Assembly: GCA_030840645.1 (NCBI GenBank)
Contig: JAVEEC010000056.1
Coordinates: 1-64,000, forward strand
DNA length: 64,000 bases
DNA from: Frankiaceae bacterium
GTDB taxonomy: Bacteria > Actinomycetota > Actinomycetes > BP-191
Direction: 5' to 3'
This document shows, one piece after another, positions 1 to 8,743 of the stretch (its first letter is position 1; every line of letters starts with the position of its first letter). The translations under genes and the position numbers were made by a program. The notes under the pieces were generated by a model that was not told the DNA's origin, did not search any database, and saw only the letters and a list, made by a program, of their open reading frames with translations.

Positions 1-12
1 TTGTGACGGCGG

Positions 13-861
13 GTGGGCATCGACCTGCACGCCCACAGCACGCGCAGCGACGGGACCGACCCGCCGGCGGTCGTCATGCGTACTGCTCACGCTGCGGGGC
101 TCGACGTCGTCGCGCTGACCGACCACGACACCGTCGCCGGTCACGCCGAGGCTGCCGCTGCGTTGCCTCCCGGCCTCACCCTCGTCCCCGGGGCCGAGGT
201 CTCGTGCGCGCTCGACGGGGTGTCGTTACATGTCCTGGGGTACCTGTTCGACCCGGCGTCGCCCGAGCTGGCGGCCGAGCTGGAGCTGCTGCGCACTGAC
301 CGTTCGCGACGCGCGGAGGCGATGGTCGCGCGGCTGTGCGGGCTCGGCGCGGACGTGACGTACCCGCGCGTCCTGGAGCTGGCTGCGGGCGGCTCGGTCG
401 GGCGGCCGCACGTCGCGCGGGCGATGGTCGAGGCGGGCGTCGTTCCCGACGTTGCAGCGGCGTTCACCGACGAGTGGATCGGCTCGGAGGGTCGGGCGTA
501 CGTCGACAAGTACGCCCTCGACCCGTTCCGCGCGGTGTCGTTGATCTCGGGTGCGGGTGGCGTCGCGGTCTTTGCCCACCCCGGTGCCGTCAAGCGCGGC
601 CGGGTCGTCGGCGACGACGTCATCGCGGCGCTGGCCGAGGCGGGGCTGGCCGGGGTCGAGGTGGACCACCCCGACCACCCGGCCGAGGTACGGGCCGCGC
701 TGCGTTCGCTGGCGGGGTCGTTGGGGCTGCTGGTCACGGGGTCGAGCGACGACCACGGGGCCATCACCGGGCACCGTCTCGGCTGCGAGACGACCGCGCC
801 CTCGGTGTGGGAGGCGTTGCTCGCGCGTGCTACGGGCGCCGTGCCGCTGGTGGCCTCGTGA
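13..861 (+). CDS. PHP-domain metal-dependent phosphoesterase
   Basis: A 282-residue PHP-domain hydrolase of the TrpH/YciV type, a family that includes 3',5'-nucleoside bisphosphate phosphatases; the substrate here is not known. The metal-binding motifs are all visible: HAHS at residues 6-9 with Asp13, TDHD at 36-39, Glu62 in GAEVSC, FAHPG near 190 and SSDDHG near 245, which form the usual multinuclear metal site. An in-frame TGA at 4-6 makes GTG at 13 the first possible start. The stop codon overlaps the GTG of the next gene, so the two are probably co-transcribed. Predicted cytoplasmic. Family assignment is firm. Confidence 0.9.
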   Translation: MGIDLHAHSTRSDGTDPPAVVMRTAHAAGLDVVALTDHDTVAGHAEAAAALPPGLTLVPGAEVSCALDGVSLHVLGYLFDPASPELAAELELLRTDRSRRAEAMVARLCGLGADVTYPRVLELAAGGSVGRPHVARAMVEAGVVPDVAAAFTDEWIGSEGRAYVDKYALDPFRAVSLISGAGGVAVFAHPGAVKRGRVVGDDVIAALAEAGLAGVEVDHPDHPAEVRAALRSLAGSLGLLVTGSSDDHGAITGHRLGCETTAPSVWEALLARATGAVPLVAS

Positions 862-1463
862 TCGACGCGCGGCTGTTCGGCGAGGTGTTCGTGACCCTCA
901 CCGTGATCATGGACCCGTTGGGGACGGTGCCGATCTTCCTCGGTCTGACGGCCGGACGGCCGGTCGCGGCCCGGCGGCGGCTCGCGTGGCAGGCGGTCGT
1001 CGTCGCGGGCCTGGTCATCGCGACGTTCGCGGTGTTCGGCCAGCAGATCCTCGACTATCTGGGCATCACGCTGCCAGCGCTGCAAGGCGCGGGCGGGCTG
1101 CTGCTGGTCCTCGTGGCGCTGGAGCTGCTGCGCGGCGGCGCGTCGGACCCGGAGGAGGTGCCGGACGTCAACGTCGCGCTGGTGCCGTTGGGGACGCCGT
1201 TGCTCGCCGGTCCCGGCGCGATCGCGGCGACGATCGTGTTCGTGCGCTCGGCGCAGGGCGCGTCGGAGTACGTCGCGATCGGGCTCGGGCTGGTCGCCGT
1301 GCACGTCGTGCTCTGGCTGGCGCTGCGGTACTCGGTCGGCGTGCTGCGGCTCGTGCGCGAGGCGGGCATCCACCTGATCACGCGGATCCTGGGGCTGCTG
1401 CTGTCGGCGATCGCGGTGCAGCTGCTCGCCGACTCCGTGCGGGCGTTCGTCCGGGCCGGTTAG
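858..1463 (+). CDS. MarC family integral membrane protein
   Basis: A 201-residue hydrophobic protein of the MarC (UPF0056) family, inner-membrane proteins of unknown transport activity. The N-terminal pattern VIMDPLGTVPIF and the central PLGTPLLAGPGAIA are family hallmarks, and about six membrane spans can be read. The GTG start at 858 overlaps the TGA of the PHP gene by four bases (GTGA), which fixes this start and implies translational coupling; a second GTG at 891 is less likely. The pairing of a PHP phosphoesterase with MarC is suggested here only by position. The historical link of MarC to antibiotic resistance is not supported for the family, so no resistance role is inferred. Confidence 0.9.
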   Translation: MIDARLFGEVFVTLTVIMDPLGTVPIFLGLTAGRPVAARRRLAWQAVVVAGLVIATFAVFGQQILDYLGITLPALQGAGGLLLVLVALELLRGGASDPEEVPDVNVALVPLGTPLLAGPGAIAATIVFVRSAQGASEYVAIGLGLVAVHVVLWLALRYSVGVLRLVREAGIHLITRILGLLLSAIAVQLLADSVRAFVRAG

Positions 1464-1490
1464 TCCACAGGCGTCCTTCCGTATCCACAG
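1464..1490 (+). promoter_or_regulatory. Paired TCCACAG boxes, copy 1
   Basis: Two TCCACAG heptamers lie at 1464-1470 and 1484-1490, in direct orientation with starts exactly 20 bp apart, about 41 nt upstream of the nuclease start codon. The same arrangement recurs at 25635-25661 and, on the other strand, at 8713-8739. The heptamer resembles the core of an actinobacterial DnaA box, but the constant phase and promoter-proximal position suggest a regulator site. No factor can be named. Confidence 0.45.
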
Positions 1491-1531
1491 TTCCGCGCCG
1501 CTCCCGTTTCCTGTCACCCGGGGGTGCCACG

Positions 1532-2383
1532 ATGGCGGGCATGGACACGTTGCCGCTTGTCGGGCTGCCCCGCCGCCTGTTCGGCGTGTCCGCGTCATCG
1601 CTCGGGGCGTGGCAGGACTGCCCCCGGCGGTACCGGTTCGCCTACGTCGACCGGCCGGCGCCGCCGCGCGGGGGCGCGTTCGGGCACAGCTCGCTCGGGG
1701 CGAGCGTGCACAACGCGCTGCGCGAGTGGTGGCTGGCGCCGCGCGGGCGGCGCACGCCCGAGGCCGCCGCGACGCACGTCGACCTCACCTGGATCCCTGA
1801 CGGGTACCGGGACGAGGCGCAGTCGGAGACGTGGCGTTCGCGGGCGCGCGAGTGGGTCACTCGTTACGTCACCGGCCTCGACCCCGACGACGAGCCGCGG
1901 GCGGTCGAGCGGAACTTCGCCGCCCCGTACCGCGACACCCAGCTCAAGGGCCGGGTCGACCGGCTCGACGACCGCGACGGCGAGCTGGTCGTCGTCGACT
2001 ACAAGACCGGGCGCCGGGGCGTCACCGCGGACGAGGCGCGCGGCTCGTGGGCGCTCGCCATCTACGCCTACGCAGCCGAACGCACCCTGCGCCGCCCCTG
2101 CCGACGGGTCGAGCTGCACGACGTTCGGACCGGCGAGGTCGTGGCGCACGAGTTCGACGTGGAGTCGTTGCGGCGCCAGCTCGACCGGATCGACGCGGCG
2201 GCCGAGGACGTGCGGCTGGCCGTGGAGGGGGCGGCGGAGGGCGGGGTCGTGGCGTCGCTGTTCCCGGCACGGCCGTCGCCGGGGTGCGCCGGGTGCGACT
2301 TCCACCGGTCGTGCCCGGAGGGCAGGGCTGCCGCGCCGCAGGCGCGCCGGCCGTGGTACGCGCTCGAGGCGGACGTCGGGTAA
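1532..2383 (+). CDS. RecB-type PD-(D/E)XK nuclease with Fe-S cysteines
   Basis: A protein of about 283 residues with a single PD-(D/E)XK nuclease domain of the RecB/Cas4 type (PDDEXK_1). The nuclease core is GRVDRLDD followed by ELVVVDYKTGR, giving the catalytic Asp and the E/D-x-K pair. One Cys in DCPRRYRF near the N-terminus and three in the C-terminal CAGCDFHRSC match the four-cysteine Fe-S staple of AddB, AdnA and Cas4 nucleases. ATG at 1532 and ATG at 1541 are both possible starts; the second gives a more usual N-terminus. There is no helicase domain, so it acts alone or with a separate motor. Likely DNA end processing in the cytoplasm; not a cas4 by context, since no CRISPR genes are present. 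Confidence 0.85.
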   Translation: MAGMDTLPLVGLPRRLFGVSASSLGAWQDCPRRYRFAYVDRPAPPRGGAFGHSSLGASVHNALREWWLAPRGRRTPEAAATHVDLTWIPDGYRDEAQSETWRSRAREWVTRYVTGLDPDDEPRAVERNFAAPYRDTQLKGRVDRLDDRDGELVVVDYKTGRRGVTADEARGSWALAIYAYAAERTLRRPCRRVELHDVRTGEVVAHEFDVESLRRQLDRIDAAAEDVRLAVEGAAEGGVVASLFPARPSPGCAGCDFHRSCPEGRAAAPQARRPWYALEADVG

Positions 2384-2704
2384 CGGGCCCGCCCGGCGCG
2401 GGGCGAGGACGCGCCCGGGCTCGCACGCCCGTGCGCCGGCCGGAACCAAGGTTCTTGGGGACGAGGTCCCGACACGAGGTCCGGACATGGGCCCGGAGCC
2501 GAGGTCCGGACGCGACTTTCCGGAGCCCACGTTCCGGAGCGCACGTTCCGGAGCGCACGTTCCGAAATCTTGGTCCGGAAACGCGGGTGGCGCCGTGGGT
2601 CGAGACTTGCCGGGTCGTGGCGGCTCGTCGCGTCGGGGTGCGCCGCCTCCGCGGCCCGCGCTGTCACCGGCGCCGGGTGCCCCGCTGGCGCGCCGGTCCG
2701 GCCG
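2384..2704. other. Intergenic region with short tandem repeats
   Basis: No convincing gene was found in this gap between convergent genes. It contains an imperfect minisatellite (see the repeat entry), and its open frames are low-complexity readings of it. Confidence 0.6.
2463..2565. repeat. Degenerate short tandem repeats
   Basis: Three copies of GAGGTCCSGAC begin at 2463, 2476 and 2501. They are followed by three 14-bp units of the form CRCACGTTCCGGAG starting at 2526, 2540 and 2554. The shared CGAGGTCCGG core also occurs, on the opposite strand, in the 24-bp repeats at 55743-55830. No function is evident; the array could act as a 3'-end structure between the two convergent genes. Confidence 0.6.
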
Positions 2705-3625
2705 TCAGCCGGCAGCGTCGACGAGGCGGCGGCGCGCGCGCTGGTGGGAGTCGGGCTCCGTTCCGGCGGCGCGGGCGCGTGCGTCGCGGACGGGCGGCGC
2801 TTCGCGGACGTGCGCCGGCATGAGCAGCAGTGACCGCCGGATCGCGCGCACGGCAGCGGTCGCGCCGAGGTCCGTCGGCAGGACGGCCGGGACGCCGTAG
2901 AGGCGCCGCGCCCAGCGCGGCATCAGCGCGAACGCCGTTCCTGCCACCGACGCCCAGAGCGGCCGGGCCGGCTCCAGCCAGCGGTTCGGCATCGGCGGCA
3001 GCAGCACGAACGCCGCCGCGCGCTTCGCCTCCCGCGTCGCGCGAAGCTCGGGGCGCATGGCGGCGAAGTAGGCGGCCAGGTCGGCGACGTTCGCGGGAAC
3101 GCAGCCCGGGTCGACGCCGACGAGGGCGGCGGCGCGGAGCTGCTCGGCGACGTACGCGTCCGCCTCGGCGCCGGTCAGCGGGCCGCCGGCCCGGCGGTAC
3201 GTCGTCAGGAACGAGTCCACCAGGCAGCAGTGCACCCAGCGCAGCAGTTCGGGATCGTCGACCCGGTACGTGGCGCCGCTCTCCGGCTCGACGCCGTTCA
3301 GCGGCCGGTGGATGCCGCGGACGCGGGCAGCGGCACGTTCGACCTGGGAAGTCGTGCCGAACGACACCGTCGTGACGTAGTTGACCGTCCGCAGCAGCCG
3401 CCCCCACGGGTCCGCACGGAAGTCGGAGTGCTGCGCGACGCCGGCCATGGCGAGCGGGTGCAGCGCCTGCAGGTGCAGTGCCCGCAGCCCACCGATGCCC
3501 ATGACCGGATCGGCGTGGATCCGCCAGGTCACGCTCCCGGGCCCGAACAGCCCGACATCACCCACGTCGTCGGCCGCGCGCTCGACCGGCCGGTCGACCG
3601 CGTCGTCGCGCAGGGTGCCACCCAC
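2705..3625 (-). CDS. MpaB/latex-clearing-type oxygenase family protein (DUF2236)
   Basis: A 306-residue protein of the DUF2236 family (mpaB and rubber-oxygenase-like domain), widespread in actinomycetes and thought to contain b-type haem. The family pattern is visible: LFGPGSVTWRIHADP at the N-terminus, ALHLQALHPLAMAGVAQHS around residue 55, the WVH near residue 130 and LVDSFLTTYRR, with several conserved His residues as candidate haem ligands. GTG at 3625 is the start. The gene is divergent from the ABM-domain gene, 50 nt away. The C-terminal 25 residues are Arg/Ala-rich and extend into the repeat region. Family is firm; the substrate is unknown. Confidence 0.85.
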   Translation of the reverse strand: MGGTLRDDAVDRPVERAADDVGDVGLFGPGSVTWRIHADPVMGIGGLRALHLQALHPLAMAGVAQHSDFRADPWGRLLRTVNYVTTVSFGTTSQVERAAARVRGIHRPLNGVEPESGATYRVDDPELLRWVHCCLVDSFLTTYRRAGGPLTGAEADAYVAEQLRAAALVGVDPGCVPANVADLAAYFAAMRPELRATREAKRAAAFVLLPPMPNRWLEPARPLWASVAGTAFALMPRWARRLYGVPAVLPTDLGATAAVRAIRRSLLLMPAHVREAPPVRDARARAAGTEPDSHQRARRRLVDAAG

Positions 3626-3675
3626 GCCGTTAGCCTGGCACGCGCCATCCGTCGCCGCCCGCCGAGGAGCCCTGC

Positions 3676-4050
3676 ATGTCCGTCGTCAAGATCAACGTCC
3701 TCACCGTGAGCCCGGAGATGCGGGAGACGCTGGAGCAGCGGTTCGCCGCGCGCGCCGGGGCGGTCGAGGGGAGCGACGGGTTCGAGTGGTTCGAGCTGCT
3801 CCGGCCGGTCGACGGCACCGACGACTACCTCGTGTACACGCGGTGGCGGGACGAGGCGGCGTTCGAGGCGTGGCGCGGGACGCAGTCGCACGCGGGCGGG
3901 CAGCCGGGCGGTACCGCGGGCGGAACGGGCGCGATCCGCCCGGATGGCGCGGGCGGTCCCGGGCCGGGCGGGCCGGCGACGGGGCCGGCGGCAAGCGGGG
4001 CGGCACTGTGGTCGTTCGAGGTGGTGCAGTCGGCGGGGCCGACCGGGTAG
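3676..4050 (+). CDS. Antibiotic biosynthesis monooxygenase (ABM) domain protein
   Basis: A 124-residue protein whose first 75 residues form an ABM ferredoxin-like domain: VKINVLTV at the N-terminus, FEWFELLRP, and DDYLVYTRWRDEAAFEAW. The fold is shared by quinol monooxygenases and non-canonical haem oxygenases such as MhuD and IsdG. A GAGGAG-type Shine-Dalgarno sequence precedes ATG 3676. After the domain comes a Gly/Pro-rich tail of about 40 residues, which is unusual for the family and may be a linker without function. A single ABM unit normally dimerises. Substrate cannot be inferred. Confidence 0.8.
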   Translation: MSVVKINVLTVSPEMRETLEQRFAARAGAVEGSDGFEWFELLRPVDGTDDYLVYTRWRDEAAFEAWRGTQSHAGGQPGGTAGGTGAIRPDGAGGPGPGGPATGPAASGAALWSFEVVQSAGPTG

Positions 4051-4067
4051 CGCCTCCGCGCCACGAC

Positions 4068-4820
4068 CTAGGTACGCAGGTAAGACGCGCCGTTCACGTC
4101 GACGATGGTCCCCGTTGCGAACGCCGCCTCCGGCGATGCCAGGAACAGCACCGCATGCGCGACCTCCTCGGGCCGCGCGACCCGGCCGAACGGGCTCTGG
4201 GCGCGGATCGCGTCGCCGCGTTCGCCGTCGAGGGACGACGCCACCATGTCGGTGTCGACGAACCCGGGCGCGACGGTGGTGACGCTGATGCCGTACCGGC
4301 CGAGCGCCAGGGCGAGGGACTGGCCGAGAGCGTTAAGGCCGGCCTTGCTCGCGGCGTACGCGGGCTGGTCCGGCTCGCCGCGGAACGCGCCCCGCGACGA
4401 GACGTTCACGATCGCGCCGCCACCGCGGGCCCGCAGGTGCGGGACCGCGCAGTAGCAGACGTTGGCGGCTCCGACGAGGTTGGTCGCGAGCGTCCGCGAC
4501 CACGCGGCCTGCCAGGCGTCGTACGACACCTCGGTGAGCGGATGCTCGAAGTAGACGCCGGCGTTGTTCACGAGCACGTCGAGGCCGCCGAGACCCTCGG
4601 CCGCGGCGTCGACCATGGCACGCACCGCCGCCGCGTCGGCGAGGTCGGCCTGGACGACGACGTGGCCGGTGCCGGAGAGCGCGGCCACCGTCTCCGCGGC
4701 CGCGTCTGCGCCCGTGTTGTAGTGCACGGCGACGCGTGCGCCCGCGGCGGCGAACGCAACGGCAACCGCGCGTCCGATGCCGCGCGACGCTCCGGTGACC
4801 AGCACCGCGCGACCGGTCAT
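4068..4820 (-). CDS. SDR family oxidoreductase (FabG-like)
   Basis: A 250-residue classical short-chain dehydrogenase/reductase. The Rossmann motif TGASRGIG follows the N-terminal ATG at once, NNAG sits near residue 88, and the catalytic Ser-Tyr-Lys set is in NVSSRG and YAASKAG. The C-terminus has PGFVDTDM and the terminal VDVNGASYLRT typical of FabG-like enzymes. ATG 4820 is chosen because it begins directly at the beta-strand of the fold; upstream codons belong to the gap after the hydrolase gene, whose stop lies 7 nt before. It is the last gene of a three-gene minus-strand operon. NAD(P)-dependent; the substrate is unknown. Confidence 0.9.
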   Translation of the reverse strand: MTGRAVLVTGASRGIGRAVAVAFAAAGARVAVHYNTGADAAAETVAALSGTGHVVVQADLADAAAVRAMVDAAAEGLGGLDVLVNNAGVYFEHPLTEVSYDAWQAAWSRTLATNLVGAANVCYCAVPHLRARGGGAIVNVSSRGAFRGEPDQPAYAASKAGLNALGQSLALALGRYGISVTTVAPGFVDTDMVASSLDGERGDAIRAQSPFGRVARPEEVAHAVLFLASPEAAFATGTIVDVNGASYLRT

Positions 4821-4827
4821 CCGCCGC

Positions 4828-5679
4828 TCACCGGCCGCGCCAGAAGTCGAGCAGGACGCGCGCGGTCTCGGCGGGGCGTTCCGCGGCGGGGGAGTGCAGC
4901 GCACCGGCGATGACAGTGAACGGCGCGCCGAGCCGCTCGGCCATCGACCGTTGCGTCGGCGGGTCCCACGCGTCGTCCTGCTCGCCGCAGGCCACCAGGA
5001 TCGGGAGGCCGGTGGCGCGCAGCTCCTCGATGCGGTCTGGCTCGGCGACGACCTCGTCGCCCATGACGCGCAGCGCCGTGAGGCTGGACGCGAGGAACCG
5101 GCGGCGCAGGAACGCCGTCAGCTCGTCGTCGGGCGTGCCCGACGCGCGGCCGAGGATGGCGTCGAACAGCACCTCGGGACCGTGCGAGTCGAGCAACGGC
5201 GCCAGGGCGCGCATGCGGTCGACCCGCGCCCCCGAGAGCCCGGCGGGGCCGGAGCCGAGCAGGGTCAGCGACGCGACGGCGCCCGGCTCGGCGATCGCCG
5301 CCGCCCGGGCGACCAGGCCGCCGAAGCTGTGACCCACCAGGTGTACGGGACCCGCTCCGAGGGCGGTGAGGAACTCGTTCAGCTCGGCCGCGAGAGCCGC
5401 GATGCGGTAGGTGGCCGGGTCGTCGGGGCCGACGGACTCGAACTGTCCGCGTTGGTCGATGGCCACGAAGCGCACCCCGCCCGCCGCCACCGGCGCGGCG
5501 AGCAGCGCGAAGTCCTCCTTGCTGCCCGTATAGCCGGGAACGAACACCGCCGTCGCGGCGGCCGGTCCGCCGGCCTGACCCACCGACGAAGCTGCAGCGA
5601 CGTCGAGGTAGGCGAGGTCACCGCCGCTGAGGGCGAGCCGGTGGGTCGGCAGCGGGACCAGCGTGATCCCCAGGCTCAC
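4828..5679 (-). CDS. Alpha/beta-fold hydrolase
   Basis: A 283-residue alpha/beta hydrolase. The nucleophile elbow is GHSFGG, the oxyanion region VPGYTGSKEDF, the acid lies in CGEQDD and the catalytic His in GALHSP. The GTG start at 5679 overlaps the stop of the upstream surface-protein gene by four bases (GTGA), which both sets the start and implies translational coupling; the longer open frame upstream runs antisense to poly-Gly codons and is spurious. No signal peptide is present, so the enzyme is cytoplasmic although its upstream partner is exported. Esterase or lactonase activity is likely, with unknown substrate. Confidence 0.9.
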   Translation of the reverse strand: MSLGITLVPLPTHRLALSGGDLAYLDVAAASSVGQAGGPAAATAVFVPGYTGSKEDFALLAAPVAAGGVRFVAIDQRGQFESVGPDDPATYRIAALAAELNEFLTALGAGPVHLVGHSFGGLVARAAAIAEPGAVASLTLLGSGPAGLSGARVDRMRALAPLLDSHGPEVLFDAILGRASGTPDDELTAFLRRRFLASSLTALRVMGDEVVAEPDRIEELRATGLPILVACGEQDDAWDPPTQRSMAERLGAPFTVIAGALHSPAAERPAETARVLLDFWRGR

Positions 5680-8639
5680 CCCCGCGCCGACCGGAGGCGT
5701 CGCCGCGCGAGCACCGCCAGCAGCAACGGCCACGGCGCCACGAGGATCCACGCCGGCAGGCCGGTGGTCGGGAGGACGCCGCCCCCGCCGCCACCGCCGT
5801 GACCGCCGCCACCGCCGCCACCGCCGCCGCCGCCACCGCCGCTCTTGCCGGTCAGGTCGAGCACCCAGACACCGCGGCCGTGGGTGGCGGCGACCAGCTT
5901 GGTCTGCTGGGGGTTGGTGGAGATCTCGATGGCGGGAACGGCGTCGGGGATGTCGGTGCCGAACGGCACCCACGTGCCCGGGCTCTTCCGCGAGGTCGCG
6001 AAGATGCCGACGTCGGTGGCGACGAGCAGCCGGTCACCGACGACCAGCGGGTCGGAGCCGAACGTCTGCGGCAGGTTGCCGCTGATGTTCGTGAACGTGT
6101 TGCCGCCGTCGACGGACTTGAAGACGACACCGGGCTGGAACGACGCCGGGTCGTACGTCCAGTGGCGGCTGAACGTCGCCACGGCGACGTAGACGACCAG
6201 CGGGTTGTCCGGGTCGATCGTCACGCCCTGGATGAAGCGGTTCGGCAGGCCGTTGGCGGCGACCTGGTGCCAGCACTCCTCCGACGCCTTCTCGGGGGTA
6301 CAGCCGACCTTGGCGTTGGTCGCGAGCCCGCGGCGGAACAGCGTCGGGTCGTAGTTGCCGTCACCGGTGGTGATGTTGCACGCGCTCGCCCCGGCGGGTG
6401 GGTTCGGTGGCAGGCCGCACCAGGCGGCGTAGGACACCGCGCCATGGGTGTCGAGTGCCGTCACGGCCGCGGCCGGGGCGATCTCGCCGTTGGTGACGTC
6501 GAACACCTTGGTCCAGTTGTCGGGGGCGAGCTGCGGAGCGTTGGTGTTCTCCCAGACCTGGCTGCCGGCGTAGACGAAGTGCTCGGGGTCGGTCGGGTCG
6601 AGCGCGAACGGCGTGGAGAACCGTTGCCCCGTGGCGTCCGTGGGGCTGACGTCGATTGACCATTGCACACCGCCGTCGACGGTGACGCGCAGGATGCCGG
6701 TGGCGTACTCCTCGTACGCGACGTCCGAGTCCGCGGGGTCAACCGCGACGTCGAAGCCGTCACCGCCGATGACCTCGTTGGCCACGCCGCTGGTGTCGAT
6801 CCTCGCGGTGCCGTTGTCCTGCAGGCCGGTGTAGACGACGCCGTCGTGACCCATCGCCGCGGCATACGGCATGGTGGTGTTGACGCCGGTGTTGAGTGAC
6901 GTCCACGCGTCGTTGGTGAACCCGCCGAGCGGTCCCGTGGCCGCGTCCTGGCGGTACGTGCCGCCGTCGCTGCCCGCGTAGAGCCGGTAGCCGTCGGCTG
7001 TCTTGGCGAACGCCGCCGCGTGCTGGTCGGGGTGCGTCGTCAGCCCGGTGTAGGTGGGGATTTCGAGGTCCGCGCAGTCGAACTGCTGGACCACGGCCTG
7101 GACGCAGATGTTCCAGTACCGGCCGATGGTCTTCCACGTGACGAACTTGCCGAGCGGCTCCTCGACGGTGCCCTGGTAGATCTCCTCGAGGCCGACGATG
7201 AGGTGGACCTGGTTCACCGCCGTGGGATCCGCCGGGGTCGTCGGCTCGACAATGATGTAGTTGTTGTACCAAGCCTGGACGCCGGGTCCGTAGTTGCCGT
7301 TCAGCGTCGCGTTGGTCGTGGTGAGCCCGGAGCCGGGGGCGGCGCCAAGGGTGGCGTTGTCGCCGATCGGCAGCCAGGTGTTGCCGTCGTCGGGGGAGCG
7401 GTAGATGCCGTTGAGGTTGTTGGTGTTCGCTTGCGGCGGGAGCGGCGAGTCGATCGGGAAGGGCTCGTTGTTCAGCTTCCCCGCGTCCTGGATCACGGCG
7501 TACATGTGGCTGTGCAATGACGTGTCCGGTCCGTCGTAGTACGCGAGCGAGATCCGGCCGATCGGGTCGGTCGAGACACTTTCGGCGCCAAACCCGGTCG
7601 CCGTCATCTTGACCCAGGTGGCGCCGCTGTCGGTCGAGCGGTACAGGCCGGGCGCGGGCTGGACGCCGCCGGAACGCCAGCCCACCGCGGCCGTGACCCG
7701 CTCCGGGTGGTCGGGGTGGACGCGGACGTCGGTGACGAAGTTGCCGAACGCCTTGGTCGACTCGCCCATGCCGGCGGTCGGCAGGACCGCCCGGTGCCAG
7801 GTGGTGCCCTTGTCGTTCGAGTAGTAGAGCCCCTTGTTGGTCGAGACGTAGACGCTGGCGCCGCCGATCGCGATGTGCGTCGTGACGACGCCCTCGGGGA
7901 TGACGCCGGCGCCGAGCAGGCCGCTCCATGTCGCGCCATCGTCCTTGGACATGACGACGCCGGCGCCCGAGTAGTTGTCGCTGCCGGTGTTGCCCTCGCC
8001 GAGTCCGACGAACAGCCACCCGTCGTCGTTCATCGCCATGCCGCCGACCGCCTGGCTCGGCAGCGAGTCGCCGACGCTGGTCCAGGTGTCGCCGCCGGTC
8101 GTCGACTTCCAGACGCCGCCCCCGGCGAACCCCGTGTACAGCGTGTTGCCGGTCGTGTCGGCCGGGTCGGTCACGATGACGGAGACGCGGCCGGCGACCT
8201 TGTCGACGCCGTAGGCCGTGCCGCCGGGGTAGGCGGGGTTGTTGACGACCAGCGGGCTGGGGCCGATCGGCCGCCACTTCGACCCACTGTCGGGGACGGA
8301 GACGCCGTCGGCGACGTAGTCGCGCGTGCCGGAGAGCCGCCGCTCGGTCTCCGCCTCGGTGCGCAACGCCTCCGCCTTGCGGATCGCCGCGACGCGCTCG
8401 CTGCCGTCGAGGCCGGCCCGCGGGCCATCGAACACCGCACGCGCCGCCAGCATCTCGGCCGGCGGCTCCGGCTTGCGCGGGTCGACGCAGCCGACGCCTC
8501 CGTCGAGCCCGCGGCCCCGGACCGGGATCTCGTGCGGCAGGCAGGGGCTTGCCGCGAGCACCGGCGCCGCGGGGCGCGCGCCGGCGACGGCGAGCGCGGT
8601 GGCGGCGAGGAGCGGGAGGGCGAGGAGACGAGTTCGCAT
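5676..8639 (-). CDS. Secreted BNR/sortilin-type beta-propeller with LPXTG anchor
   Basis: A 987-residue exported protein. Residues 1-30 are a signal peptide (Arg n-region, Leu/Ala core). The body is built from BNR (Asp-box) repeats of the form S-x-D-x-G-x-T-W, for example SKDDGATWSG, SNDKGTTWHR, STDSGATWVK and SPDDGNTWLP, as in sialidases, xyloglucanases and sortilin-like propellers. Near the end a Gly/His-rich stretch is followed by LPTTG at about 956-960, a hydrophobic span and RRRLRSARG: a sortase anchor, so it is probably displayed on the cell wall. It heads the operon with the hydrolase and the SDR. No catalytic residues were recognised, so ligand binding is as likely as hydrolysis. Confidence 0.85.
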   Translation of the reverse strand: MRTRLLALPLLAATALAVAGARPAAPVLAASPCLPHEIPVRGRGLDGGVGCVDPRKPEPPAEMLAARAVFDGPRAGLDGSERVAAIRKAEALRTEAETERRLSGTRDYVADGVSVPDSGSKWRPIGPSPLVVNNPAYPGGTAYGVDKVAGRVSVIVTDPADTTGNTLYTGFAGGGVWKSTTGGDTWTSVGDSLPSQAVGGMAMNDDGWLFVGLGEGNTGSDNYSGAGVVMSKDDGATWSGLLGAGVIPEGVVTTHIAIGGASVYVSTNKGLYYSNDKGTTWHRAVLPTAGMGESTKAFGNFVTDVRVHPDHPERVTAAVGWRSGGVQPAPGLYRSTDSGATWVKMTATGFGAESVSTDPIGRISLAYYDGPDTSLHSHMYAVIQDAGKLNNEPFPIDSPLPPQANTNNLNGIYRSPDDGNTWLPIGDNATLGAAPGSGLTTTNATLNGNYGPGVQAWYNNYIIVEPTTPADPTAVNQVHLIVGLEEIYQGTVEEPLGKFVTWKTIGRYWNICVQAVVQQFDCADLEIPTYTGLTTHPDQHAAAFAKTADGYRLYAGSDGGTYRQDAATGPLGGFTNDAWTSLNTGVNTTMPYAAAMGHDGVVYTGLQDNGTARIDTSGVANEVIGGDGFDVAVDPADSDVAYEEYATGILRVTVDGGVQWSIDVSPTDATGQRFSTPFALDPTDPEHFVYAGSQVWENTNAPQLAPDNWTKVFDVTNGEIAPAAAVTALDTHGAVSYAAWCGLPPNPPAGASACNITTGDGNYDPTLFRRGLATNAKVGCTPEKASEECWHQVAANGLPNRFIQGVTIDPDNPLVVYVAVATFSRHWTYDPASFQPGVVFKSVDGGNTFTNISGNLPQTFGSDPLVVGDRLLVATDVGIFATSRKSPGTWVPFGTDIPDAVPAIEISTNPQQTKLVAATHGRGVWVLDLTGKSGGGGGGGGGGGGGHGGGGGGGVLPTTGLPAWILVAPWPLLLAVLARRRLRSARG

Positions 8640-8712
8640 GACGACCTTCGGCGCAGGAGTAAGTAGCACGATCCTAGGTGGGCGTACCCACTCGAACTGG
8701 AACGGCACCGCG

Positions 8713-8739
8713 CTGTGGACGACGGATTTGGGCTGTGGA
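8713..8739 (-). promoter_or_regulatory. Paired TCCACAG boxes, copy 2 (minus strand)
   Basis: CTGTGGA occurs at 8713-8719 and 8733-8739, which reads as two direct TCCACAG boxes 20 bp apart on the minus strand, 73 nt upstream of the surface-protein start. Orientation relative to the downstream gene and phase match the copies at 1464 and 25635. Confidence 0.45.
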
Positions 8740-8743
8740 GCGT

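Noticed and set aside
1464-1490. Chromosome origin suggested by DnaA-box-like TCCACA sites
   Set aside because: Only two boxes per locus, no AT-rich unwinding region, no dnaA/dnaN/gyrB genes; the constant 20-bp phase points to a regulator instead.
141-1598. Long open frames antisense to PHP and MarC, and many similar long frames elsewhere
   Set aside because: High G+C removes stop codons from all frames; these translate to Arg/Pro/Ala-rich strings without motifs and overlap well-supported genes.
1532-2383. Cas4 identity for the Fe-S nuclease
   Set aside because: No cas genes or repeats; the RecB-type family is broad and stand-alone copies are usual in actinobacteria.
2570-2833. Plus-strand ORF overlapping the end of the MpaB-like gene
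   Set aside because: Ser/Arg/Ala-rich shadow with no motif, starting inside the repeat array.
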